Positions 1-8,290 of a DNA stretch of 64,000 nucleotides are shown here, piece after piece; position 1 is the stretch's first letter; every line of letters starts with the position of its first letter. The position numbers and the translations under genes were made by a program. Source of the stretch: a candidate division KSB1 bacterium (GTDB lineage Bacteria > Zhuqueibacterota > Zhuqueibacteria > Zhuqueibacterales > Zhuqueibacteraceae); NCBI GenBank assembly GCA_034506175.1, contig JAPDQB010000019.1, forward strand, positions 1 through 64,000. Reading direction: 5' to 3'. The notes under the pieces were generated by a model. The model did no database searches, was not told the origin of the DNA, and saw only the letters and a program-made list of their open reading frames with translations.

Positions 1-131
1 GAGGTTCTGCTTTGAAATAAAAGTAAAAAATGTTGTTCAAAAAAATCATCCTGATAAATTCTAAAGCAACCCGAGCGCAATTCCATTTTCATCATTATGA
101 GTGCCGCCCGGCATGGGCAATTACCACCAAG

Positions 132-262
132 ATGCCGTAGCGCAGGCTTCCAGCCTGCATGCAGACAAGATGTCTGCGCTACATTTTCATTTTCATCACC
201 AAAATGCCGTAGCGCAGGCTTTCAGCCGGCATGCAGACAAGATGTCTGCGCTACATTTTCAT
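132..262. repeat. Two tandem palindromic repeat units with three-way-junction fold
   Basis: Two 59-base units (132-190 and 204-262) are nearly identical and lie 72 bases apart. In each, an outer inverted repeat GTAGCGCAG / CTGCGCTAC encloses two smaller inverted repeats, GCAGGCT-tcc-AGCCTGC and GCAGACA-aga-TGTCTGC. The single strand can fold as a three-way junction, or the DNA as a compound cruciform. The second copy has one mismatch in its first hairpin. The only open frames crossing it are short and repeat-derived, so I call it non-coding. Related units are at 352-403 and 6943-6984. Confidence 0.85.
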
Positions 263-351
263 CGTGATGGGTGTGCAAACGTACATGACAAATTACTCTG
301 GAAAAACTATCCCTGGCCTGCGGCAGGGCAGGCACGACCGCGAAGTTTTTT

Positions 352-403
352 GTAGCGCAAGCTTCCAGCTTGCCTTCGTTTGCAGGTTGGAAGCCGGCGT
401 TAC
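352..403. repeat. Diverged copy of the three-way palindromic repeat
   Basis: An outer GTAGCGC (352-358) pairs with GCGTTAC (397-403) with one mismatch. Inside is the hairpin GCAAGCT-tcc-AGCTTGC; the second internal hairpin is poorly kept. The layout matches the units at 132-262. The remaining sequence of 1-566 shows no gene I can support; 404-566 is the upstream region of the large surface protein gene. Confidence 0.6.
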
Positions 404-566
404 GATATCGAAAGGCTAAAACGACACTTCCCGGCAGTTCCGGTAAAAGTAATTTTGGTCGACGCCGATAAATGAAAAGCGCCAACCTGCAAATATAACC
501 AACTTTCTGCTCCGCGCGATACTTACCCAAAAGACAATTACGAAACGCCGCCAATCCCGTTTTATT

Positions 567-3500
567 ATGAAGGCCTTTTCAACGCAATTTTTTCCTTTGT
601 TTCTTTGTGCAGCAACGGCATTAACTGCGCAACAGAAATTTTCCCCGCCAGCTGGCGATAGCGGCGAATCGGCCCAGCTTGCCGGCAGATCGATTCGTTC
701 CGGTAATGCGGTTGTCGTCGTGCAGGTCAACGACACCCTCGGCAGCTCGGGGCTGAACCCTTTTAAAGGTTTGTTCAACATTGGCACGGCGGATAATAAA
801 CCGCTGCTGGGGCTTTTTCCGCAGGAACAATATTTTTCCCATTTCAATGTTCGCATCGGCGGCGTGGTTTACAGCAACAATCCCAATCGCACCGGCGCAC
901 AGGCTTTGTTGTTGCGATCAAATCCGGCGCTCTTGCCGGATGGAACGATTACCTGCTCCTATCAAGCCGGCGGCGTCATCATAGAGCAGCAATTGACGCC
1001 GGAGCAATACTCGCCAACCACCGGCGCGATTCGCAACAAATATATCATCACCAACCAGGAGGCTTTGCCGCATCAGGTTGGCCTGCTATTGTTGTTGGAC
1101 ACCTTTGTGATCAAAACCGACGAAGCGCGGGTGGCGACACGATTCGATTACAGCCGCATCGAGCGGCAATATCGCGCGCCGCTCCAAATCATTCCGGATT
1201 ACTTTCAAGCCTTTGAAAATGACAATCCTGTTTCGCCGGGCGTCGTGGCGCAGGGAACCCTGGCCGGCCGCGAGGCGGTTCGTCCCGATCTTGTTGTCAT
1301 TGGCGATTGGTCGACGCTGAGCACCGCGCAATGGGATTACACCCTGCGGAATCCTTTTTATAATGACAGCGCCGTCCTGTTGCGTTGGAATGAAACACCC
1401 TTGCTTCCAAATGAAAGTCGTGTCATCACGACCTACTACGGCCTTGGCGATGTGACTATAAAGAGCGGCCCACTCGCTTTGAGCCTCACCGCGCCAAATC
1501 GCTTGGAGCCTTTTGCCAGCCAGCTTTCGCCCAATCCGTTTGAAATCAATTTGCTCGTCATCAATGCCGGCTCTGCCGCAGCGACTGGTGTGCAAGCGAC
1601 GTTGAATCTGCCGCCAGGTTTGGCGTTGGCAAGCGGTGAATCCGCCACAAAACCGATTGCGCCGGCTGATTTGAGCGCTTCGCAAATCGGGACGGCTTCG
1701 TGGAAGGTTTTAGCGCAATGCCCGGCGGCAGAGGATTCACTCGATTTTCGCGTCGATGTCAAGTCGACAAATTCTCTCGCCAATTTTGTGCGCCGGAAAA
1801 TTTTCATTCCCTCATGTGCGGCTTTTAAATTGGCCGTGTCGCCGCTCAGCCAAACGGTGCGAGTTGGGCAAACGGCTCGTTACACAATCAACATGCAGCC
1901 CAGCGGCGGCTTTGCGGGCAACATTCGCCTTTCGCTTTTGCCGGCGCCGCCGTCGGGAATAATGGCAACCTTTTCACTCTCGAGCATTGATGCGAATACC
2001 GCCTCGACTTTGACTTTGCAAACGGCTCCGACCTCGTCGCCGGGAAATTATAGCTTCGTCATCGTCGGTGAAGGCAATGGCCTTACCCGCAACGAAATCA
2101 TTTCGCTCATGATACAGGCCGAGCCGCCGGTTGACAAATCACCGCCATTCACCACCAATCACAATCCGGCGCGCGACAGCCGCAATATCCCGCTTGATAC
2201 CGATATCAAAGTCGAAGTGCGCGACGCCGATCCCGGTGTCGATTTGAGTTCCGTGGCGATGGCGGTGAATGGAATTATCGTCACCCCGCAGATCAGCGGC
2301 ACACCGCAAGCTTACACCGTGCGCTATCAGCCGGCAACGCCGTTTCGAGATAATCAAACCGTGCGCGTAGTCATCAACGCGCGCGATCTTGCCACCCCAC
2401 CAAACATCATGCAGGCGGACAGTTATATTTTTACCACCGTGCGTGATAGCCTGCCGCCGTTCACGCTCGATCATTTCCCGGCGCGCGGCGCGAGTCAAGT
2501 GCCGGTTGATACGAAAATCGAAGTTCGCGTGCGCGATTTGCTCGCTGGCGTGGATGGCAATTCCATTGTCATGCGTATCAATGGCAATGGCGTCAATCCA
2601 ACGATCACCGGTGACAGCCGCGAGTATTTTCTCAGCTATCAACCGCCAACCAACTTTCGGCGCAGCGATACGGTTCGCGTTCAAATCGAGGCCGGCGATT
2701 TGGCCTCGACGACGAATCGCATGGCCGATCGTTACATGTTTTTCACGCAAACCGACATCAAGGATAACAGCCCGCCTGCTGTCGTCAATCATGTTCCCGC
2801 CCCGGCCGCGACCGGTGTGGCGCCTACGACAACGATCTCCTTTGAATTGCGCGACGATCTCAGCGGCGTCGACAGCGCCTCGATTGTGATGAAGGTGAAT
2901 GGCGCAACGGTTCGCCCGATTTTACAGCGTCGCCCAAACGCTTACTTCGTGAGTTATAAACCGGCCGCGCCGTTTGCGTTAAACGACACTGTTCGCGTGA
3001 GCGTCGAGGCCCGCGACCGCGCCGCGCCGCCGAATGTCATGCCAATCGAGAATTTTTATTTCGTCACGCAGCGCGATGTGATCCCGCCTTTTGCAACGAA
3101 TCATCGTCCGGCCAAGGGCGCGACGAATGTTCCGCTTGAAACTGATATTCGCGTGGAAGTGCGTGACGAGTTGGCGGGCGTCGATCGCGCTTCGCTCACG
3201 ATGCAGATCAGCGGCCAAACCGTGCAGCCAACCATCACGCCGGTTTTGCAGGGCTTTGTGATGCAATACCAACCGGCGCAAAATTTCCGCTACAACTCGA
3301 CCGTGCAGGTTGTCGTGCGCGGTCGTGATCTGGCGCGGCCGGCCAACGAGATGCCGCCGGACACGCTGCGCTTTGCCACGGTTCGCGATGTCGAACCGCC
3401 GTTTACCACCGATCACCAGCCGGCGAAAAGCGCCACGGATGCGCCGGCAAATACGAACATCGTGCTGCACGCGCGCGATCTCGCCGCCGGGGTTGATCTC

Positions 3501-4322
3501 GCTTCGATGCGCATGACCGTCAACGAAACGCCGGTTTCGCCAATGGTATCGGGAAATCCGCAAAACTATAAACTCGAATACGATCCGCCGCAAAATTTTT
3601 CAGCAGGCGATACGGTGCATGTGAGTTTTACGGCGCAAGATCTTTCCTTCCCCCCGAATGTGATGCCGCGTGAAAATTATTTTTTTGTCGTTCAAGAACA
3701 ATTGCCCGATCTCGCGGCAACCAGCTTGCGTCCGGCCGGAACGCTTTTTGTCGGCTTGCAGGGCGAGGCGGTGGGAGAGGTGATGAATACCGGCAGCATC
3801 GAGGTGAATCGCGCCTTTAATGTTCTCTTTCGCGTCGATGGCGGAACGCAAAAAGACACGACGTTCAACAAATTGGCGGCGGGAGAACGCGCCACGCTGC
3901 GCCTGCCGCTGCGCTTTCAAACCACCGGTACGCATGAAGTCGAGTTGATCGTTGATGCCGGCGATAATATTCGCGAAGTCACCGAAGCCAACAACAGCCA
4001 CAAGCTCGTCGTGCAAATTTCGCAAGCGCCGGCCATCGCCAGCCGTTTGATCGTGCGGCCGAATCCGTTTACCCCCAACAACGACGGCTTCAACGATCAG
4101 GTGGAATTTGACTACGCGGGCCTGGGCTTGCGCAATCCGTCTTTGCAAATTTTTGATGCCAACGGCATTGCGGTTTGGAGCAATAACAGCCCGGCGGCAG
4201 GACGTTTTCGCTGGAATGGCCGCGACGACCGCGGCCGCGAAGTGATTCCCGGCGTTTATCTTTATACCCTGCGTGATCAAGGGAATAATGTGGCAAGCGG
4301 TTATGTCGTGGTGGCGAAATGA
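567..4322 (+). CDS. Secreted multi-domain Ig-like repeat protein with CARDB and C-terminal FlgD/gliding-type domain
   Basis: A 1251-residue exported protein. Residues 1-22 form a Sec signal peptide ending near TALTAQQ. A central stretch (roughly 300-420) resembles CARDB-type adhesion modules. Five tandem Ig-like units of about 105 residues follow (DNA about 2131-3695), each opening with a PPF-type motif and a conserved GVD turn. A second CARDB-like domain and a C-terminal FlgD/CHU_C-like domain (motif NPFTPNNDGFND, then GVYLYTL) close the protein. That C-terminus is typical of T9SS cargo or of surface anchoring in the FCB group. It probably acts on the cell surface as an adhesin or structural protein; the ligand is unknown. 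It stands alone, facing away from the repeat region. Confidence 0.85.
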   Translation: MKAFSTQFFPLFLCAATALTAQQKFSPPAGDSGESAQLAGRSIRSGNAVVVVQVNDTLGSSGLNPFKGLFNIGTADNKPLLGLFPQEQYFSHFNVRIGGVVYSNNPNRTGAQALLLRSNPALLPDGTITCSYQAGGVIIEQQLTPEQYSPTTGAIRNKYIITNQEALPHQVGLLLLLDTFVIKTDEARVATRFDYSRIERQYRAPLQIIPDYFQAFENDNPVSPGVVAQGTLAGREAVRPDLVVIGDWSTLSTAQWDYTLRNPFYNDSAVLLRWNETPLLPNESRVITTYYGLGDVTIKSGPLALSLTAPNRLEPFASQLSPNPFEINLLVINAGSAAATGVQATLNLPPGLALASGESATKPIAPADLSASQIGTASWKVLAQCPAAEDSLDFRVDVKSTNSLANFVRRKIFIPSCAAFKLAVSPLSQTVRVGQTARYTINMQPSGGFAGNIRLSLLPAPPSGIMATFSLSSIDANTASTLTLQTAPTSSPGNYSFVIVGEGNGLTRNEIISLMIQAEPPVDKSPPFTTNHNPARDSRNIPLDTDIKVEVRDADPGVDLSSVAMAVNGIIVTPQISGTPQAYTVRYQPATPFRDNQTVRVVINARDLATPPNIMQADSYIFTTVRDSLPPFTLDHFPARGASQVPVDTKIEVRVRDLLAGVDGNSIVMRINGNGVNPTITGDSREYFLSYQPPTNFRRSDTVRVQIEAGDLASTTNRMADRYMFFTQTDIKDNSPPAVVNHVPAPAATGVAPTTTISFELRDDLSGVDSASIVMKVNGATVRPILQRRPNAYFVSYKPAAPFALNDTVRVSVEARDRAAPPNVMPIENFYFVTQRDVIPPFATNHRPAKGATNVPLETDIRVEVRDELAGVDRASLTMQISGQTVQPTITPVLQGFVMQYQPAQNFRYNSTVQVVVRGRDLARPANEMPPDTLRFATVRDVEPPFTTDHQPAKSATDAPANTNIVLHARDLAAGVDLASMRMTVNETPVSPMVSGNPQNYKLEYDPPQNFSAGDTVHVSFTAQDLSFPPNVMPRENYFFVVQEQLPDLAATSLRPAGTLFVGLQGEAVGEVMNTGSIEVNRAFNVLFRVDGGTQKDTTFNKLAAGERATLRLPLRFQTTGTHEVELIVDAGDNIREVTEANNSHKLVVQISQAPAIASRLIVRPNPFTPNNDGFNDQVEFDYAGLGLRNPSLQIFDANGIAVWSNNSPAAGRFRWNGRDDRGREVIPGVYLYTLRDQGNNVASGYVVVAK

Positions 4323-4451
4323 GGCCAATCTCTGAATTTTGGTTGAATTTTTGCAGAAATTACATCAGATTATTTACAGTCTCGATTTGATTTTCACAAA
4401 GATCACGGACCCCATCGCTTTAAACGGACAACTTGTTAGGAGCAAAAAGAT

Positions 4452-4676
4452 ATGGAGACGGTAACCATTCCGAAAAAGGAATACGAACTTCCAAAAGAGG
4501 CTCGTGCGTTATTGCACGACGCAGATTTTATCCGGAAATTGAATCGTCTCGCTGAATTGTTGTTGGCGGAAAAATGGGGACTTGTGATGCCCGAAGAAAC
4601 AAGCGATTTGACGAAGGCGAGTATTGACAACGTCGCCGAGTGGAAAGCAGAAACGAGTGTCTGGGATGGCGTATAA
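4452..4676 (+). CDS. Putative antitoxin upstream of MazF-like remnant
   Basis: A 74-residue acidic protein (starts METVTIPKKEYELPK). A good ribosome-binding site, AGGAG at about 4439-4443, lies about 9 bases before the ATG. It overlaps the following MazF/PemK-type reading frame by 11 bases, the standard layout of an antitoxin-toxin pair. The N-terminus could be an AbrB/MazE-like or Phd-like DNA-binding strand, but I cannot assign a family. It probably once neutralised the downstream endoribonuclease and repressed the pair. Since the toxin frame carries a stop, the antitoxin may now be an orphan. Confidence 0.6.
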   Translation: METVTIPKKEYELPKEARALLHDADFIRKLNRLAELLLAEKWGLVMPEETSDLTKASIDNVAEWKAETSVWDGV

Positions 4677-5001
4677 GCAAGGACAAATTGTGCTCGTGCC
4701 GTTTCCTTATTCCGATCTTTCTGGATCCAAGAAGCGACCCGTGCTCGTCGTCTCAAACGACGTTTACAATGCCTCCTTTCCTGATATTGTGGTTGCAGTC
4801 ATTACTTCGAGGATCGGGAACCCCGATGTTTATTCACTCACTTTGTAAAGCAAGGATCCGGAAATTGGTCAGCTTCCAGAACCCAGCTTGATTCGAGTTC
4901 ACAAGCTGTTCACCGTTGAACAATCGCGCATCTTGAGACGATTTAGCAAATTGAACGAAACGAAATTGCATGAGGCGCTCGAACTTTTGCTGCGATTATT
5001 T
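4666..5001 (+). pseudogene. MazF/PemK-family toxin gene interrupted by in-frame TAA
   Basis: The first 60 residues (QGQIVLVPFPYSDLSGSKKRPVLVVSN) are a clear PemK/MazF-type endoribonuclease start: the VPFPYSD and KRPVLVVS motifs are hallmarks. A TAA at 4846-4848 stops the frame. The same frame then resumes without a shift as SKDPEIGQLPEPSLIRVHKL, which is the expected second half of MazF, ending near LLLRLF at about 5001. Homology therefore spans the stop codon. The frame has also no stop where the family normally ends and stays open into the convergent thioredoxin gene (to 5337). I read it as a toxin killed by a nonsense mutation; a sequencing error is the alternative. Confidence 0.75.
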
Positions 5002-5062
5002 GATTCTTCCGCGCCTCATGCAGCAAAAACCGGCGAACAGCTTGCGAAGGCTCAAGGATTCT

Positions 5063-6757
5063 TTATTTCTTTTCAGCGCTGCTCATATCAATTTTTTCCC
5101 CAAGCACGCCCGCCAGTGTTTTCTCCAATCGATCTCCACGCAAATCCATTTCCGTCGCCAGAATCGTGTTGGTGTTGCCGTCCACCAAAATCGGTTTGGG
5201 AATGCCCATCACTTCGAAACTCTTCGCCAGCTCGCTGCCAAAACCCTGCTCGACAAACGTGTGCAGCCACGGCATTTTCCATTTGTCGCGGCGAAATTTG
5301 GCGACCTCCTCGGGATTCGGATCGAAAGAAAGGCTGAGAATCTCAAAATTTTTGTCTTTGAATTTCTCGTAGGCCTTGTGCAGATTGGGCATCTCCATGA
5401 CGCAGGGGCCGCACCAGACCGCCCAAAAGTCGATGAGATAAATTTTCCCCTTCATTGACTCGTTGGAGTAAGTGACGCCCGCTTGATCGAGCGACGCGAC
5501 TTTGAACGCCGGCGCTTGCTTCCCCTTCAAGATGCGGCGATTGGGATCGTATTGATTTTTGGCCCGTTGCGCCTCCGGCGTGTCGCCGAAGTCTTTCATT
5601 AAACGCTCGAAATAAATTCTCGCATTCGTCGTATCGCCTTTGAAGGTGACTTCGCTGAGCTTCATGCTGAGAATATTGGCGCGCAAGCTCCGGCTCGGAT
5701 TTTTCTCCAGCGCCTCGTTGAGATAGTTTTCGTATTTCTCTTTCTCGCCGGACCAATTGACGGCGACGGAAATCAGCCTCGGCGAACTCATCGCCCACAA
5801 CAGTGAAGTGGCTGGAATCTCCGCGAAGGCTTGCGCAATGAGCTTTTTGTCGAGCTTGTCAGGCGCATTCATGCTGCCGATCTCGAGATAGTGTTTCAGC
5901 AAGACTTGCCGCAGCATCGGATCTTTCTCGGCGGCGATGCGTTTTGAGAAGGCGGTCAGCTCCGTCGACCAGTCATAGCTGAACCCCGACATGTCTTTTT
6001 GATGCGCCTCTTGATAAGCCCGCACCGCGGCGGAAAATTTTTCCTGGCGTTTATTTTGTTCACTTTGCAGCGCATAAAATTTCGCCGTGAATGAATTCGG
6101 GTTGTCGAATTTCACTACGGCCTCGTCGCCGGGTTTGGCGCGGATGATTTTCTTCGGGTCAAAAACGATTTTCACCCTGCCCTCGGCGACGTTCACCACT
6201 GAGCGATAATCGCCGCCGTCATCGTAGGCAAAATCATCCGACTGTGTGCCGTTGATGCTGCGACCGCTTTTTTCCGCGCCGAGAATTTGATAGGCGAAAG
6301 TGGCGGCGGTCGCCTCCGTTTCAAACGTGAATGTCCCATCGGATTGCGGCACCATCGGTTTTGCCGAGCCAAAGTTGAATTGGTTGAAATCACCGATGAT
6401 TTTGACCTGGCTGAAATCGTCGGGGTATTCATACGGTTTCAGCCGAATAACCATTTTCTCGCGCAGCGGCTTTTCAATCAACAGCGGCATCATCAATTCA
6501 TAATGATCGACGCCGGTGAAATTGAGATACGCCAGTCCGGTCTGATCGAAATTGACTTCGAAGCCTCCGTCTTTCGCCACTTCTACCGATTGCAGCGCTT
6601 TGCGCTCGCCGCGATTGGGCAGAAGGTGAACCTGCGCTTTGAGCATTGGCTTGCCGTCGTGACCGAGCAATTTGCCCGAGATGACCGACGGCTGTTGTGC
6701 GAACGCCTGCGCCAGCAGAACGCCCAGCATGGTAACTGCTGCAAAGACTTTTTTCAT
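5063..6757 (-). CDS. Exported TlpA/ResA-like thiol-disulfide oxidoreductase with large N-terminal region
   Basis: A 564-residue protein with a signal peptide (MKKVFAAVTMLGVLLAQAFA). Residues 24-110 look like a DUF4369/carboxypeptidase-regulatory beta module. Residues 118-165 (VKIIGDFNQF) resemble an early-set/CBM48-like fold. A helical region follows, then a thioredoxin domain from about 411 with the active-site WCGPC at 448-452. It probably acts in the periplasm, reducing disulfides or supporting cytochrome or envelope-protein maturation, as for TlpA/ResA-family proteins. It is monocistronic, convergent with the MazF remnant. The partner protein cannot be told from context. Confidence 0.85.
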   Translation of the reverse strand: MKKVFAAVTMLGVLLAQAFAQQPSVISGKLLGHDGKPMLKAQVHLLPNRGERKALQSVEVAKDGGFEVNFDQTGLAYLNFTGVDHYELMMPLLIEKPLREKMVIRLKPYEYPDDFSQVKIIGDFNQFNFGSAKPMVPQSDGTFTFETEATAATFAYQILGAEKSGRSINGTQSDDFAYDDGGDYRSVVNVAEGRVKIVFDPKKIIRAKPGDEAVVKFDNPNSFTAKFYALQSEQNKRQEKFSAAVRAYQEAHQKDMSGFSYDWSTELTAFSKRIAAEKDPMLRQVLLKHYLEIGSMNAPDKLDKKLIAQAFAEIPATSLLWAMSSPRLISVAVNWSGEKEKYENYLNEALEKNPSRSLRANILSMKLSEVTFKGDTTNARIYFERLMKDFGDTPEAQRAKNQYDPNRRILKGKQAPAFKVASLDQAGVTYSNESMKGKIYLIDFWAVWCGPCVMEMPNLHKAYEKFKDKNFEILSLSFDPNPEEVAKFRRDKWKMPWLHTFVEQGFGSELAKSFEVMGIPKPILVDGNTNTILATEMDLRGDRLEKTLAGVLGEKIDMSSAEKK

Positions 6758-6942
6758 GACGCCCTCTCCAATTTTGGTTCAATAAAAAATTTGGATTAGA
6801 TGGCAAAAGTTATTGTTTGTTCGCAGGCCAAATTTGCGGTGATGTGAATTTGCTCCATAGTATGACGCGGTTAAATATGAAAAAGTTTCATTGTTTTGTC
6901 AATAAAATTTTGCTTCTGCGCGTATCACTCAGTTACAGGTGA

Positions 6943-6984
6943 GTAACGCAGACATCTTGTCTGCAGTCAGGATGACTGTGCTAC
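6943..6984. repeat. Compact copy of the three-way palindromic repeat
   Basis: Outer arms GTAACGCAG and CTGTGCTAC enclose GCAGACA-tct-TGTCTGC and CAGTCA-gga-TGACTG. The layout is the same as at 132-262 while the second hairpin sequence differs, with both sides changed together. It sits in the 380-base gap between the divergent thioredoxin and aldolase-like genes, which otherwise shows only AT-rich upstream sequence and a short hairpin (CAGGCTGGCAGCCTG) near 7096-7110. Confidence 0.75.
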
Positions 6985-7139
6985 GTTTTCCCGCCGAAGA
7001 ACGAGGCATTACTTCGGCGCTTGCTTCCGGCGGCAAATATTGCTATCTTACTGGCGTTGGATATTTCAACCAAGAGTCAATTTACTCACTTTCTCGTCAG
7101 GCTGGCAGCCTGAACGACGATTGAACGCAAGGACGAGCC

Positions 7140-8237
7140 ATGAAAATCTCCGATCTCGACACCCCCGCCGTTCTCATCGATCTCGACAAGCTGGAACAAA
7201 ACATCGCGCGCATGGCAAGTTTTGCCAAAGCGCAGCGCCTCAATTTGCGGCCGCATATCAAAACGCACAAGATTCCGCAAATCGCGCAGTTGCAGCTTCG
7301 CGCCGGCGCGGTCGGCATTACCTGCCAAAAGCTCGGTGAGGCCGAGATCATGGCGGCGAGCGGATTGAATGACATTCTCATTACTTATCCGATCATCGGT
7401 GAGCACAAGCTGAATCGTCTCGCACATTTGAAACAACGCGCGAAAGTGTGCACGGCGCTCGATAGCGAAGAAGCGATGGCGCCGTTGGCGGCTCACATGC
7501 AGCAGGAGGGACTCCAGCATGAAGTGATGATCGAAGTCAACACCGGATTGAATCGTTGCGGCGTGTTGCCCGGCGAGCCGGTGCTGGCGCTGGTGCAACG
7601 TTTGCGTCAATATCCGAGTCTGAAATTTAGAGGCATTTTTACGCACGAGGGGCATGCGTACAATTTCCCTAATCTCGAGGAACGCGAGCGCGTGGTGATG
7701 AAAGCCGCTGATGAGATGAAGCGAAGCGCGCAAGTCTTGCGCGAGCACGGTGTTGCTTGTGAAGTGATCAGCGTCGGCTCGACTCCCTCGGCGATGATTA
7801 TTGGCAAAGCTGAAGGCATCACCGAAGTCAGGCCCGGCAATTATGTTTTTTATGATCGTGTTCAACTTAAGCTCGGCTCGTGCCGTGAAGATCAAATCGC
7901 GGCGAGTGTTTTGGCGACGGTGATCAGTCGCCCGGCGCCGGATCGCGCCATCATCGACGCCGGCAACAAGACGATGTGCACGGACAACGCGACGGATTTC
8001 AACAACACCATCGGCGTTGTCGTTGGCCACCCGGAATTGACCTTTCACTATTCGAGCGAAGAACATGGCCGGATCACCAGCAAAACCGGCCGGATCGATC
8101 TCGAAGTCGGCGACCGCGTGCGTTTGCTGCCGAATCACGCCTGTGGCATGATGAACATGCACGACGAGGTTTATGGCGTCCGCGGCGAGATTGTCGAAGA
8201 AGTTTGGAAAGTCGCGGCGCGGGGCAAAGTAAAATAA
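7140..8237 (+). CDS. D-threonine aldolase / D-serine dehydratase-like PLP enzyme
   Basis: A 365-residue fold-type III PLP enzyme (alanine-racemase N-terminal barrel). The start DTPAVLIDLDKLEQN and the motif RPHIKTHK, whose first lysine (K41) is the expected Schiff-base residue, are typical of the D-threonine aldolase/D-serine deaminase family. The C-terminal H333-x-C335 pair (NHAC) matches the zinc site of eukaryote-type D-serine dehydratase rather than the H-x-D of D-threonine aldolase. It likely splits or deaminates a D-beta-hydroxy amino acid in the cytoplasm. Length is normal for the family. The ATG follows a weak GGACGAGCC leader. Substrate remains open. Confidence 0.85.
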   Translation: MKISDLDTPAVLIDLDKLEQNIARMASFAKAQRLNLRPHIKTHKIPQIAQLQLRAGAVGITCQKLGEAEIMAASGLNDILITYPIIGEHKLNRLAHLKQRAKVCTALDSEEAMAPLAAHMQQEGLQHEVMIEVNTGLNRCGVLPGEPVLALVQRLRQYPSLKFRGIFTHEGHAYNFPNLEERERVVMKAADEMKRSAQVLREHGVACEVISVGSTPSAMIIGKAEGITEVRPGNYVFYDRVQLKLGSCREDQIAASVLATVISRPAPDRAIIDAGNKTMCTDNATDFNNTIGVVVGHPELTFHYSSEEHGRITSKTGRIDLEVGDRVRLLPNHACGMMNMHDEVYGVRGEIVEEVWKVAARGKVK

Positions 8238-8290
8238 AAAATGAATGGCAAATTTTCAATTTAAAATTTTAAACCTCATGAGGCTGTATC

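Noticed and set aside
132..262. Possible CRISPR array (two 59-base repeats)
   Set aside because: Only two copies, spacing of 13 bases between units and strong internal palindromes; no spacers of normal size and no cas genes.
2139..3593. Long antisense open frames opposite the Ig-like repeats and other GC-rich genes
   Set aside because: They are shadows of the true coding frame, with Arg/His-rich composition and no ribosome sites or domains.
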